From positions 1-64,000 of the forward strand of contig NZ_JACOPX010000025.1 of assembly GCF_015461835.1 (NCBI RefSeq): 64,000 nucleotides of DNA. Direction: 5' to 3'. The notes beneath the pieces are model-generated. The model made no database searches, was not told where the DNA came from, and was given only the letters and a program-made list of their open reading frames with translations. The translations under genes and the position numbers were made by a program. This document shows, piece by piece, positions 52,821 through 61,204 of the stretch. This DNA comes from Pseudomonas neuropathica. GTDB lineage: Bacteria > Pseudomonadota > Gammaproteobacteria > Pseudomonadales > Pseudomonadaceae. Position 1 is the first letter of the stretch. The number at the start of each line of letters is the position of its first letter.

Positions 52821-53832
52821 TAACCGAGCCGCTACCGTCAAACTGACCAAGGTCGACAAAGCCGCGATTCTGCTGCTGTCCCTGGGTTCGACCGACGCCG
52901 CACAAGTGCTGCGCCACATGGGCCCGAAAGAGGTTCAGCGTGTCGGCGTGGCTATGGCCCAGATGGGCAACGTCCATCGCGAGCAGGTCGAGCAGGTCAT
53001 GAGCGAGTTCGTCGATATCGTCGGCGACCAGACCAGCCTCGGCGTCGGTTCCGACGACTACGTGCGCAAAATGCTCACCCAGGCTCTGGGTGAAGACAAG
53101 GCCAACGGCCTGATCGACCGCATCCTGCTCGGTGGCAACACCAGTGGCCTCGACAGCCTGAAATGGATGGAGCCGCGCGCCGTTGCCGACGTGATCCGTT
53201 ACGAACACCCGCAGATTCAGGCGATCGTGGTGGCGTACCTTGACCCGGATCAGGCCGGTGAAGTGCTGGGCAACTTTGACCACAAGGTGCGTCTGGACAT
53301 CATCCTGCGCGTCTCGTCGTTGAACACCGTACAGCCAGCAGCACTGAAAGAGCTGAACCAGATTCTCGAGAAGCAGTTCTCCGGCAACTCGAATGCCTCG
53401 CGCACCACCCTGGGTGGCATCAAGCGTGCGGCCGACATCATGAACTTCCTCGACAGCTCGATCGAAGGCCAGCTCATGGATTCGATCCGCGAAGTCGACG
53501 AAGACCTGTCCGGTCAGATCGAAGACCTCATGTTCGTGTTCAACAACCTCGCCGATGTCGACGACCGTGGCATTCAGGCGTTGCTGCGCGAAGTGTCCTC
53601 GGACGTGCTGGTGCTGGCCCTCAAGGGGTCGGACGAAGGCGTCAAAGAGAAGATTTTCAAGAACATGTCCAAACGTGCCGCCGAACTGTTGCGCGACGAC
53701 CTCGAGGCCAAAGGCCCGGTGCGCGTCAGCGACGTCGAAACCGCACAGAAAGAAATCCTCACCATTGCCCGCCGTATGGCCGAAGCCGGCGAGATCGTAC
53801 TCGGTGGCAAAGGTGGCGAGGAAATGATCTAA
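52813..53832 (+). CDS. fliG: Flagellar motor switch protein FliG
   Basis: A 339-residue rotor protein that binds FliF at its N-terminus and interacts with the stator through charged residues of its C-terminal domain. The middle-domain motif EHPQ (RYEHPQIQAIVVAYL, near residue 133) and the C-terminal LMFVFNNLADVDDRGIQALL are typical. Its start lies inside the end of fliF. Confidence 0.97.
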   Translation: MSDNRAATVKLTKVDKAAILLLSLGSTDAAQVLRHMGPKEVQRVGVAMAQMGNVHREQVEQVMSEFVDIVGDQTSLGVGSDDYVRKMLTQALGEDKANGLIDRILLGGNTSGLDSLKWMEPRAVADVIRYEHPQIQAIVVAYLDPDQAGEVLGNFDHKVRLDIILRVSSLNTVQPAALKELNQILEKQFSGNSNASRTTLGGIKRAADIMNFLDSSIEGQLMDSIREVDEDLSGQIEDLMFVFNNLADVDDRGIQALLREVSSDVLVLALKGSDEGVKEKIFKNMSKRAAELLRDDLEAKGPVRVSDVETAQKEILTIARRMAEAGEIVLGGKGGEEMI

Positions 53833-53836
53833 GCCC

Positions 53837-54643
53837 ATGGACAAGCACGACGACGATGTGACGGATCTGATCCGTGCCCGCGATGTGCGCGGATTCGAAT
53901 CCTGGGCCATGCCCAGCTTCGACCCGCCGAAACCGGAACCCGAGCCAGAGCCGGAACCCGAACCGCCGGAAATGGAAGAGGTGCCGCTGGAAGAAGTCCA
54001 GCCACTGACCCTGGAAGAACTCGAAAGCATCCGTCAGGAGGCTTACAACGAGGGCTTCGGCATCGGCGAGAAAGAAGGCTTTCACAGCGCCACACTCAAG
54101 GTCCGTCAGGAAGCTGAAGTGGCGCTGGCGGCAAAACTTGCCAGCCTTGAGCAGTTGATGGCGAACCTGTTCGAGCCCATCGCCGAGCAAGATACGCAGA
54201 TTGAAAAGTCGCTGGTCGACCTCGTGCAACACATCACCAGACAGGTGATCAAGCGCGAGCTGGCCATCGATTCCAGCCAGATCGAACACGTCATGCGCGA
54301 TGCGCTCAAGCTGTTGCCGCTGGGCGTCGACAATGTGCGTCTGTACGTCAATCCGCAGGACTTCGAGCAGGCCAAGGCTTTGCGCGAACGTCATGAGGAA
54401 ACCTGGCGCATTGTCGAAGACGAAGCGCTGTTGCCGGGTGGCTGCCGGGTTGAAACCGAGCACAGCCGCATCGATGCCAGCATCGAAACCCGCGTCGCTC
54501 AGGTCATGGCCAAACTGTTCGATCAGTTGCACGAGCAGGCCTTGCACCCGGCCGAGGCGGATCTGAGTCTGGACATTCCAGAAGATGTAAAACCGGCGGC
54601 CACACCTGACGAGCCGCTCGCGGACGAACCCGATGCGCCTTGA
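53837..54643 (+). CDS. fliH: Flagellar export stator protein FliH
   Basis: A 268-residue peripheral protein that regulates and docks the FliI ATPase. Near residues 33-50 there is an alternating Pro-Glu run (KPEPEPEPEPEPPE), probably an extended linker. The FliH domain (about 85-235) includes VQHITRQVIKRELAID and VRLYVNPQDFE. It overlaps fliI by 11 bp. Confidence 0.93.
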   Translation: MDKHDDDVTDLIRARDVRGFESWAMPSFDPPKPEPEPEPEPEPPEMEEVPLEEVQPLTLEELESIRQEAYNEGFGIGEKEGFHSATLKVRQEAEVALAAKLASLEQLMANLFEPIAEQDTQIEKSLVDLVQHITRQVIKRELAIDSSQIEHVMRDALKLLPLGVDNVRLYVNPQDFEQAKALRERHEETWRIVEDEALLPGGCRVETEHSRIDASIETRVAQVMAKLFDQLHEQALHPAEADLSLDIPEDVKPAATPDEPLADEPDAP

Positions 54644-55991
54644 ACGCACCAGTTTCGCCAAGCGCCTGAGCACTTACGCTGAGGCCACCGAGATTGCCGG
54701 CGCGCCGATTCTTGAAGGTCGCCTGCTGCGCATGGTCGGCCTCACCCTCGAAGCCGAAGGCCTGCGCGCCGCCATGGGCACGCGCTGCCTGGTGATCAAT
54801 GACGACAGCTATCACCCGTCCCAGGTCGAAGCGGAAGTCATGGGGTTTTCCGGCAGCAAAGTTTTTCTGATGCCGGTCGGCAGCGTTGCCGGCATCGCCC
54901 CGGGCGCCCGTGTGGTACCACTGGCTGATACCGGTCGCTTGCCGATGGGCATGAGCATGCTCGGTCGCGTCCTCGACGGCGCCGGTCGTGCGCTGGACGG
55001 CAAGGGCGGCATGAAGGCCGAAGACTGGGTGCCAATGGACGGCCCGACGATCAACCCGCTCAACCGTGACCCGATCAGCGTACCGCTGGATGTTGGTATC
55101 CGTTGCATCAACGGTTTGCTGACGGTCGGTCGCGGCCAGCGTTTGGGTCTGTTCGCCGGTACCGGTGTCGGTAAATCGGTGTTGCTGGGCATGATGACCC
55201 GCTTCACCGAGGCCGACATTATCGTCGTTGGCCTGATCGGTGAGCGGGGTCGAGAAGTTAAGGAATTCATCGAGCACATCCTCGGTGAAGAAGGTCTCAA
55301 GCGTTCCGTGGTCGTCGCATCCCCTGCGGACGATGCGCCGCTGATGCGTCTGCGCGCCGCCATGTATTGCACGCGAATTGCCGAGTATTTCCGCGACAAG
55401 GGCAAGAACGTCCTGCTGCTGATGGATTCGCTGACCCGTTTCGCCCAGGCGCAGCGGGAAATCGCCTTGGCCATCGGCGAACCGCCGGCAACCAAGGGTT
55501 ATCCGCCGTCGGTGTTCGCCAAATTGCCGAAACTGGTTGAGCGTGCCGGTAATGCGGAGAAGGGCGGTGGTTCGATTACCGCGTTCTATACGGTGTTGTC
55601 CGAAGGCGATGACCAGCAGGACCCGATTGCCGACTCGGCGCGAGGCGTACTTGATGGTCACATCGTGCTGTCCCGGCGTCTGGCCGAGGAAGGGCACTAT
55701 CCGGCCATCGACATCGAGGCGTCGATCAGCCGGGTGATGCCGGCGGTGGTCTCGCCGGAACACATGCAGCGCGCGCAGTACTTCAAACAGTTGTGGTCGC
55801 GTTATCAGCAGAGCCGCGATCTGATCAGCGTCGGCGCCTACGTTGCCGGCGGCGACCGCGAGACCGATCTGGCGATTTCCCTGCAACCGCAGTTGGTGCG
55901 CTACCAGCGTCAGGGCCTTAACGACAAAATCAACATGGGTGAAAGCCAGGCCTATCTCGAGACCTTGTTCGCCCCTGCGGCGGGCGGGTAA
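54633..55991 (+). CDS. fliI: Flagellum-specific export ATPase FliI
   Basis: A 452-residue hexameric ATPase powering unfolding and export of flagellar substrates. Walker A GTGVGKS is at 176-182, followed by LIGERGREVKEF and the Walker B region VLLLMDSLTRFAQAQRE. Length and motifs match the family. The ATG lies in the last codons of fliH. Confidence 0.97.
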   Translation: MRLERTSFAKRLSTYAEATEIAGAPILEGRLLRMVGLTLEAEGLRAAMGTRCLVINDDSYHPSQVEAEVMGFSGSKVFLMPVGSVAGIAPGARVVPLADTGRLPMGMSMLGRVLDGAGRALDGKGGMKAEDWVPMDGPTINPLNRDPISVPLDVGIRCINGLLTVGRGQRLGLFAGTGVGKSVLLGMMTRFTEADIIVVGLIGERGREVKEFIEHILGEEGLKRSVVVASPADDAPLMRLRAAMYCTRIAEYFRDKGKNVLLLMDSLTRFAQAQREIALAIGEPPATKGYPPSVFAKLPKLVERAGNAEKGGGSITAFYTVLSEGDDQQDPIADSARGVLDGHIVLSRRLAEEGHYPAIDIEASISRVMPAVVSPEHMQRAQYFKQLWSRYQQSRDLISVGAYVAGGDRETDLAISLQPQLVRYQRQGLNDKINMGESQAYLETLFAPAAGG

Positions 55992-55997
55992 CCGGCC

Positions 55998-56447
55998 ATG
56001 GCCGTCAGCCGCGCTGCGCGCCTGGCTCCGGTGGTGGACATGGCCGAACAGGCCGAGAAAACCGCCGTGCAACGGCTGGGCTATTTTCAGGGGCAGGTCA
56101 AAGTCGCAGAAAGCAAACTCGCCGACCTCAATGCCTTTCGTCTGGATTACTCGCAGCAATGGATCGTGCGCGGCAGTACCGGCGTGAGCGGGCAATGGCT
56201 GCTGGGTTTTCAGGGCTTTCTGGCGCAACTCGACACCGCCGTCGACCAGCAGCGCCAGAGCCTGGTCTGGCACCAGAACAAACTCGACAAGGCGCGTGAG
56301 GAATGGCAACAGGCGTTCGCCAAGGTCGAAGGTTTGCGCAAATTGGTGCAGCGTTATCGCGAAGAGGCGCAACGCCTCGAAGACAAGCGCGAGCAGAAGT
56401 TGCTTGATGAGCTGTCCCAGCGCTTGCCACGGCAGAATCCGTTTTAA
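55998..56447 (+). CDS. fliJ: Flagellar export chaperone FliJ
   Basis: A 149-residue, almost wholly coiled-coil protein, a central-stalk-like partner of FliI that also recycles export chaperones. The AARLAPVVDMAEQAEKTAVQ start and the Arg/Glu-rich C-terminus ending LPRQNPF fit FliJ. It lies 6 bp after fliI and ends the fliEFGHIJ run; a REP element follows directly. Confidence 0.92.
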   Translation: MAVSRAARLAPVVDMAEQAEKTAVQRLGYFQGQVKVAESKLADLNAFRLDYSQQWIVRGSTGVSGQWLLGFQGFLAQLDTAVDQQRQSLVWHQNKLDKAREEWQQAFAKVEGLRKLVQRYREEAQRLEDKREQKLLDELSQRLPRQNPF

Positions 56448-56453
56448 AACAAA

Positions 56454-56530
56454 ATCAAAAGATCGCAGCCTTCGGCAGCTCCTACAGAGGATCAGTGTAG
56501 GAGCTGCCGAAGGCTGCGATCTTTTGATCT
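56454..56530. repeat. REP pair, family 2 (inverted), downstream of fliJ
   Basis: Two nearly complete inverted arms of about 33 bp (AAAAGATCGCAGCCTTCGGC and onward) surround a short spacer. It starts 7 bp after the fliJ stop and matches the element at 11164-11249. It probably ends the fliEFGHIJ transcript. Confidence 0.85.
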
Positions 56531-56605
56531 GGCTTCTAACCTTGCCGCAACCCTGTGCAAGTGCTAAACCTTGTACAGGTTCGTCAATGACAAGGAAGCC
56601 AGTCA

Positions 56606-56911
56606 ATGTCAGTCGTTACAGATCTTTCTCCGGATGGGCAAAAACTGACGATCTCGGTCAGGGGGCGCTTTGATTTTGGCCGCCATCAGGAATTTCGCGA
56701 GTCCTATGAGCGGCTCGACAAGAAACCTGAATCCATTGTGGTGGATTTGAAGGAAGCCACTTACCTCGACAGCTCCGCACTGGGCATGCTGCTCCTGCTG
56801 CGGGATCACGCCGGTGGCGATAATTCGGACGTGCGAGTCGTCAACAGCAACTCCGATGTGCGCAAGATCCTCGCCATCTCCAATTTCGACAAACTCTTCG
56901 ACATCAGTTGA
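56606..56911 (+). CDS. STAS-domain anti-sigma factor antagonist (HsbA-like)
   Basis: A 101-residue STAS-domain protein. LDSSALGML holds the phosphorylatable serine (S56 or S57). It corresponds in position and partners to HsbA of the P. aeruginosa HptB pathway, which binds the anti-sigma factor FlgM or a diguanylate cyclase depending on phosphorylation and so shifts motility versus biofilm. AAGGAAG precedes the ATG. It is the first of a three-gene signalling unit. Confidence 0.87.
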   Translation: MSVVTDLSPDGQKLTISVRGRFDFGRHQEFRESYERLDKKPESIVVDLKEATYLDSSALGMLLLLRDHAGGDNSDVRVVNSNSDVRKILAISNFDKLFDIS

Positions 56912-56916
56912 CAGCC

Positions 56917-58620
56917 ATGCAGGCGCAAGAGCCGCTGACCATACTGATCGCCGAAGACAGCGCCGCCGATCGCCTGTTGCTGTCGACCATCGTCCGTCGT
57001 CAGGGCCATAACGTCTTGACGGCGGCCAACGGTGCCGAAGCGGTCGATCTGTTTCGCCAACAGCAACCTGATCTGGTGCTGATGGACGCGATGATGCCGG
57101 TCATGGACGGCTTCGAAGCCGCGCGGCGGATCAAGGCGCTGGCGGGTGAAACCCTGGTGCCGATCATCTTCCTCACCTCGCTGACTGAAAGCGAAGCGCT
57201 GGCCCGTTGTCTGGAGGCCGGTGGCGACGACTTTCTGGCGAAGCCTTACAACCAGGTGATCCTTGCCGCCAAAATCAAGGCGATGGATCGCTTGCGCCGC
57301 TTGCAGGCAACCGTGCGGCAGCAGCGCGACCTGATCGCCAAACATCATGATTACCTGCTCAACGAACAGCGTGTGGCCAAAGCCGTTTTCGACAAGGTGG
57401 CGCATTCCGGCTGCCTGAGTGCGCCTAACGTGCGCTACCTGCAATCGCCCTATGCCTTGTTCAACGGTGACCTGCTGCTGGCGGCCTATACGCCGGCGGG
57501 CGACATGCATGTGTTGCTGGGCGATTTCACCGGTCACGGGCTGCCGGCAGCAGTGGGCGCCATGCCGCTCGCCGAAGTCTTCTACGGCATGACCGCCAAG
57601 GGCTACGGCCTGGCGGAAACCCTGCGCGAGATGAACGCCAAGCTCAAACGCATCCTGCCGGTGGACATGTTCTGCTGCGCCACGTTGCTGTGCCTGAGTT
57701 TTCAGCGGCGTTCGGTCGAAGTGTGGAACGGTGGCATGCCTGACGGTTATCTGCATCGGATTGCCACTGGCGAGCGTGTGCCGCTGGCCGCGCGGCACTT
57801 GCCGTTGGGGGTGCTCAGCGCACAGGCGTTCGATGACCGTACGGAAGTGCATCCGATGGCCGCCGGTGATCGGGTGTTCCTGTTGTCCGACGGGGTGATC
57901 GACACCAGTGACGCCAGTGATCAACTGTTCGGCGTCGAGCGTTTGCAGCAGGTGTTCGCCGCCAATCGCGAGCCGGATCGCTTGTTCGAGGATATCGAGC
58001 AGGCGCTGCGGGATTTTCGTGGCGAGGCGCGCGACGATGTCAGCATGGTCGAGGTCAGCCTGCTGGAGCCGGCGCAGGTCAAACCGTCGGCGCCGGTGTA
58101 TTCCGACAGCGGCCAGTCGTGCCCGCTCGACTGGTCGGTAAGCTTCGAGTTTCGTGGCGCCACGCTCAAGCGTTTCAATCCGTTGCCGTACCTGTTGCAG
58201 TTGCTGCTTGAGGTGCATGGGTTGCGGGCGCAGAGTGGTGCTTTATATAGCGTGCTGGCCGAGTTGTATTCCAATGCACTGGAGCATGGCGTGCTGGGTC
58301 TGGACTCCAGCCTCAAGCGCGATGCGGCGGGTTTTGCTCGCTATTATCAGCAGCGCAACGATCGGCTCGAGGCGCTGCAGGATGGCTTTGTCCGTGTGCA
58401 TCTGCAGGTGCAGCCACAAGGCGAGGGCGGCCGGCTGGTGATTCGCGTTGAGGACAGCGGCAAGGGTTTTGATGTGGCGCGAGTCATGGAAAGGCCGCTG
58501 GACGGTATCCGTTTGTCGGGGCGCGGCGTCAGTCTGGTCCGGCAATTGGGGCATAACGCCAGTTGGTCGGACGAAGGTCGTAGTGCCTGCGTGGAGTTTT
58601 CCTGGGAGGTTGAGGCATAA
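56917..58620 (+). CDS. Receiver / PP2C phosphatase / kinase-type response regulator (HsbR-like)
   Basis: A 567-residue protein with three parts. A receiver domain has phospho-acceptor D57 (LVLMDAMMPVMDG). A PP2C/SpoIIE-type phosphatase spans about 175-385 (LLGDFTGHGLPAAVGAMPL). A C-terminal HATPase anti-sigma-kinase-like domain spans about 410-560 (LYSNALEHGVLGLD, VEDSGKGFD). It is the same layout as HsbR, which both phosphorylates and dephosphorylates HsbA under control of HptB. The ATG at 56917 is preferred over a TTG at 56908. Confidence 0.88.
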   Translation: MQAQEPLTILIAEDSAADRLLLSTIVRRQGHNVLTAANGAEAVDLFRQQQPDLVLMDAMMPVMDGFEAARRIKALAGETLVPIIFLTSLTESEALARCLEAGGDDFLAKPYNQVILAAKIKAMDRLRRLQATVRQQRDLIAKHHDYLLNEQRVAKAVFDKVAHSGCLSAPNVRYLQSPYALFNGDLLLAAYTPAGDMHVLLGDFTGHGLPAAVGAMPLAEVFYGMTAKGYGLAETLREMNAKLKRILPVDMFCCATLLCLSFQRRSVEVWNGGMPDGYLHRIATGERVPLAARHLPLGVLSAQAFDDRTEVHPMAAGDRVFLLSDGVIDTSDASDQLFGVERLQQVFAANREPDRLFEDIEQALRDFRGEARDDVSMVEVSLLEPAQVKPSAPVYSDSGQSCPLDWSVSFEFRGATLKRFNPLPYLLQLLLEVHGLRAQSGALYSVLAELYSNALEHGVLGLDSSLKRDAAGFARYYQQRNDRLEALQDGFVRVHLQVQPQGEGGRLVIRVEDSGKGFDVARVMERPLDGIRLSGRGVSLVRQLGHNASWSDEGRSACVEFSWEVEA

Positions 58621-58651
58621 TTCGCGCAATTCTTGATCAAGGAGTGAACAA

Positions 58652-58999
58652 GTGACTGACACACATATTGATCGCGAGGCGCTGAGCGTACTGCGCGATG
58701 TCATGGAGGATGGTTATCCAGAGCTGCTGGATACCTTTCTGACGGATTCCGAAAGTCGCTTGGTTGATCTGCGAAAAGCGGTGGATGCCAAGGCCTTGTC
58801 GGAAGTTGCCCACAGCTTCAAGGGCAGCGCCAGCAACATGGGGGCTGTCCGTTTGGCGGCGCTCTGCCAGGAGCTGGAGTCGGAAGCCAAAAATAAGAGC
58901 CCGGCGGAAATAGTCAAACTGGTCGCTCAGATCAGTAGTGAATTTGCTGAAGTTCGCCCGGTTTATGAAAGCGAAAAACATCCTGCTCACACGCACTGA
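58652..58999 (+). CDS. Histidine phosphotransfer protein (HptB-like)
   Basis: A 115-residue Hpt-domain protein. The phospho-acceptor is H54 in VAHSFKGSASNMGA. In P. aeruginosa HptB passes phosphate from several sensor kinases to HsbR. AAGGAG precedes the GTG start. It closes the three-gene unit, and a hairpin follows at 59007-59033. Confidence 0.9.
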   Translation: MTDTHIDREALSVLRDVMEDGYPELLDTFLTDSESRLVDLRKAVDAKALSEVAHSFKGSASNMGAVRLAALCQELESEAKNKSPAEIVKLVAQISSEFAEVRPVYESEKHPAHTH

Positions 59000-59006
59000 T
59001 CCCGCC

Positions 59007-59033
59007 GCCCGGCGCTTTTTACGAGCGCCGGGC
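59007..59033 (+). terminator. Hairpin after the Hpt gene
   Basis: GCCCGGCGC and GCGCCGGGC form a perfect 9-bp stem around a nine-base loop. No T run follows. It lies just upstream of the fliK promoter. Confidence 0.55.
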
Positions 59034-59038
59034 AAAAC

Positions 59039-59054
59039 TGGCCCGGCACTTGCA
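59039..59054 (+). promoter_or_regulatory. Sigma-54-type promoter of fliK
   Basis: TGGCCCGGCACTTGCA has GG at 59040-59041 and GC at 59052-59053, ten bases apart, close to TGGCACG-N4-TTGCA. It lies about 50 bp before the fliK ATG. Confidence 0.7.
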
Positions 59055-59103
59055 GTCATCTCTGCAACTGTACCTACGATCCCAGTGCAGCGGAGACCGT
59101 TTC

Positions 59104-60474
59104 ATGCCTGCGACCCCCAACATCCTTCTTCAGAATGCCGCTCAGGCCAAGGCGCAAGCTGCCTCGGCCAAAACGTCGGCTATGGCCGTAGACACCGGGG
59201 ATAAAGCCTCAAGCTTCGCTAAAGTGTTCGCCGATCAGGGGTCGAGCAAGCCTGTCGCCACCGCTGACAATTCGCCGAAGTCGGCGCGCGACAAGGTCGC
59301 TGACAACAGCGGCAAAAAGGACATCGGCAAAGATCAGTCTGCCGCTGCACAGCCGGCGGTTGCCGATAGCGGCAACGACTTGCCTGCCGACAAAACCGCA
59401 GCGACCGATGACAGCACCGCCAGCAGCGACGACAACACAGACACCGCCCAGACGCCAGTGGTAGACGCGGCACCGGTTGATCCGACGCTCGATCCGGCAT
59501 TGGCAACCGCTGTGCAGTCGGTAGTCACGGCGCCAGTTGTGCAGACTCCGGCGGTCGTCGCGTCTGCCCAGCCTGAAGCCGAAACACCTGCGCTTGCCGC
59601 ACTGCCGGGTACGGTCAAAGATCCGGCACCGGCCACCGACAGCGATTTCGACCCTTCGGCCGATCCGCTCGACTCGATGCCGGCGGTACGCATGGCGATG
59701 GAGCAGGGCGGGCACATTTCCGCCGCCAGCCAGGCGCAACCGAAAGCGTCGCCGGCTCAGGTTCAGGCCGACGGTGAATTGACTTCCGCGCAAACCTTCG
59801 CCGCCGGCATGGCCAGCATGCTCGACGTGCAAGCCGACAAGGACAGCACCAGCCAGGGTGGCGACAAAGCGTTCAGCGGCTTGATCGACGATGGCCTCAA
59901 AGATCTCAAGACGGCGACCAGCGATACCCGCGTCGACGACTTCGCCAACCGTCTGGCGGCACTGACGCAGGCGGCCACGCCGAAGACTGCGAACGCTGTG
60001 CCGGTGAACCAGCCGATCGCCATGCACCAGAGCGGCTGGACTGAAGAAGTGGTCAACCGCGTCATGTATCTGTCGAGCGCCAATCTGAAGGCGGCGGACA
60101 TTCAGTTGCAGCCGGCGGAACTGGGGCGATTGGACATTCGCGTCAACATGGTTCCGGACCAGCAGACCCAAGTGACCTTTATGAGCGCGCATCCAAGCGT
60201 GCGAGAAGCGCTGGACGGCCAGATGCATCGTCTGCGCGAAATGTTCAACCAGCAGGGCATGGGCCAGGTCGACGTCAATGTCTCTGACCAGAGCCGTGGC
60301 TGGCAGGGTCAGCAAGGCCAGGAACAGGCGCAGCAGGGCCAGAGTGGTCGCACCAGCGCTGCCGGTGGTCGCCTCGATTCGGCGGATGAAGAATTGGCGC
60401 CGGCCGCCATTGCTGAAGCCGCCGCTCAAACCACCAGCGTGATCGGCAGCAGCGCCGTCGACTATTACGCCTGA
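59104..60474 (+). CDS. fliK: Hook-length control protein FliK
   Basis: A 456-residue secreted ruler protein. The long N-terminal and central part is Ala/Asp/Thr/Pro-rich and disordered. The C-terminal Flg_hook domain (about 330-405) contains IQLQPAELGRLDIRVNM and LREMFNQQGMGQVDVNV. It flips the export specificity from hook to filament. The ATG at 59104 has GGAG seven bases upstream; a longer frame from 59050 would start inside the promoter. Confidence 0.93.
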   Translation: MPATPNILLQNAAQAKAQAASAKTSAMAVDTGDKASSFAKVFADQGSSKPVATADNSPKSARDKVADNSGKKDIGKDQSAAAQPAVADSGNDLPADKTAATDDSTASSDDNTDTAQTPVVDAAPVDPTLDPALATAVQSVVTAPVVQTPAVVASAQPEAETPALAALPGTVKDPAPATDSDFDPSADPLDSMPAVRMAMEQGGHISAASQAQPKASPAQVQADGELTSAQTFAAGMASMLDVQADKDSTSQGGDKAFSGLIDDGLKDLKTATSDTRVDDFANRLAALTQAATPKTANAVPVNQPIAMHQSGWTEEVVNRVMYLSSANLKAADIQLQPAELGRLDIRVNMVPDQQTQVTFMSAHPSVREALDGQMHRLREMFNQQGMGQVDVNVSDQSRGWQGQQGQEQAQQGQSGRTSAAGGRLDSADEELAPAAIAEAAAQTTSVIGSSAVDYYA

Positions 60475-60492
60475 TTAAACGCTGATCCACTC

Positions 60493-60586
60493 ACTGTGGG
60501 AGCGAGCCTGCTCGCGAAAGCGATATAACAGTCGGCATCAATGTTGAGTGTTAAACCGTATTCGCGAGCTGGCTCGCTCCCACAAT
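60493..60586. repeat. REP pair, family 1 variant (inverted), between fliK and fliL
   Basis: Inverted arms with core GTGGGAGCGAGCCTGCTCGC lie at 60493-60518 and about 60561-60586. The second arm has diverged (GAGCTGGCTCGCTCCCAC). It is related to the pairs at 6665 and 9479 but with GTGGGAGCGAG in place of GTAGGAGTGAG. Confidence 0.8.
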
Positions 60587-60625
60587 GGTTTTGTGGTGCC
60601 CTCCAGATCAATCCTCCGACACTTC

Positions 60626-60641
60626 TGGCATAACACTTGCT
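60626..60641 (+). promoter_or_regulatory. Sigma-54-type promoter of the fliL operon
   Basis: TGGCATAACACTTGCT has GG at 60627-60628 and GC at 60639-60640, ten bases apart. It lies about 50 bp upstream of fliL and downstream of the REP pair. Confidence 0.75.
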
Positions 60642-60691
60642 CTTGCCTTGCCGTGCGACTGTGAAAACCCGATTAGTGACGGATTATTGGC

Positions 60692-61195
60692 ATGGCGAAG
60701 AGCGAAACAGCAGCAGTGAAAGACCCCGCAACCAAAGGCAAACTCAAGCTGATCATTGTGATCGTGCTGGCTTTGCTGCTGGCCATTGGCGCGTCCGTGG
60801 GGGCGACCTGGTTCTTCATGCACAGCGCTCAGAGCAAGCCTGCCGAAGCCGCTGATGCAGCGCCTGTCGGCAAGCAGCCGGCGATTTTCGAGCCGATGGC
60901 GCCGGCCTTTGTGGCCAACTACAACCAGAACGGCCGTCAGCGCTACATGCAGGTGAGCATCACCATGCTGGCGCGTAATCAGGCTGATCTGGAAGCGCTC
61001 AAAGTGCACATGCCGGTGATCCGCAACAACCTGGTGATGCTCTTCTCCGGTCAGGATTTCGCCACCTTGGCGACCCCGGTCGGCCAGGAGATGTTGCGCC
61101 AGAAGGCCACCGCCAGCGTCCAGGAAGTGGCGCAGAAAGAGCTGGGCAAAGTGGTGATCGAACAGTTGCTTTTCACTAATTTCGTACTGCAGTAG
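60692..61195 (+). CDS. fliL: Flagellar basal-body-associated protein FliL
   Basis: A 167-residue inner-membrane protein with one N-terminal membrane segment (about residues 18-42, LIIVIVLALLLAIGASVGA). The periplasmic domain helps stator function. The C-terminal VVIEQLLFTNFVLQ is typical. It is the first gene of fliLMNOPQ and lies 9 bp before fliM. Confidence 0.95.
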   Translation: MAKSETAAVKDPATKGKLKLIIVIVLALLLAIGASVGATWFFMHSAQSKPAEAADAAPVGKQPAIFEPMAPAFVANYNQNGRQRYMQVSITMLARNQADLEALKVHMPVIRNNLVMLFSGQDFATLATPVGQEMLRQKATASVQEVAQKELGKVVIEQLLFTNFVLQ

Positions 61196-61204
61196 GAACA
61201 CGAC

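Noticed and set aside
56531..56549. Sigma-54 promoter before the STAS gene (TGGCTTCTAACCTTGCC)
   Set aside because: The spacing is GG-N11-GC, one base too long for this strictly spaced promoter type.
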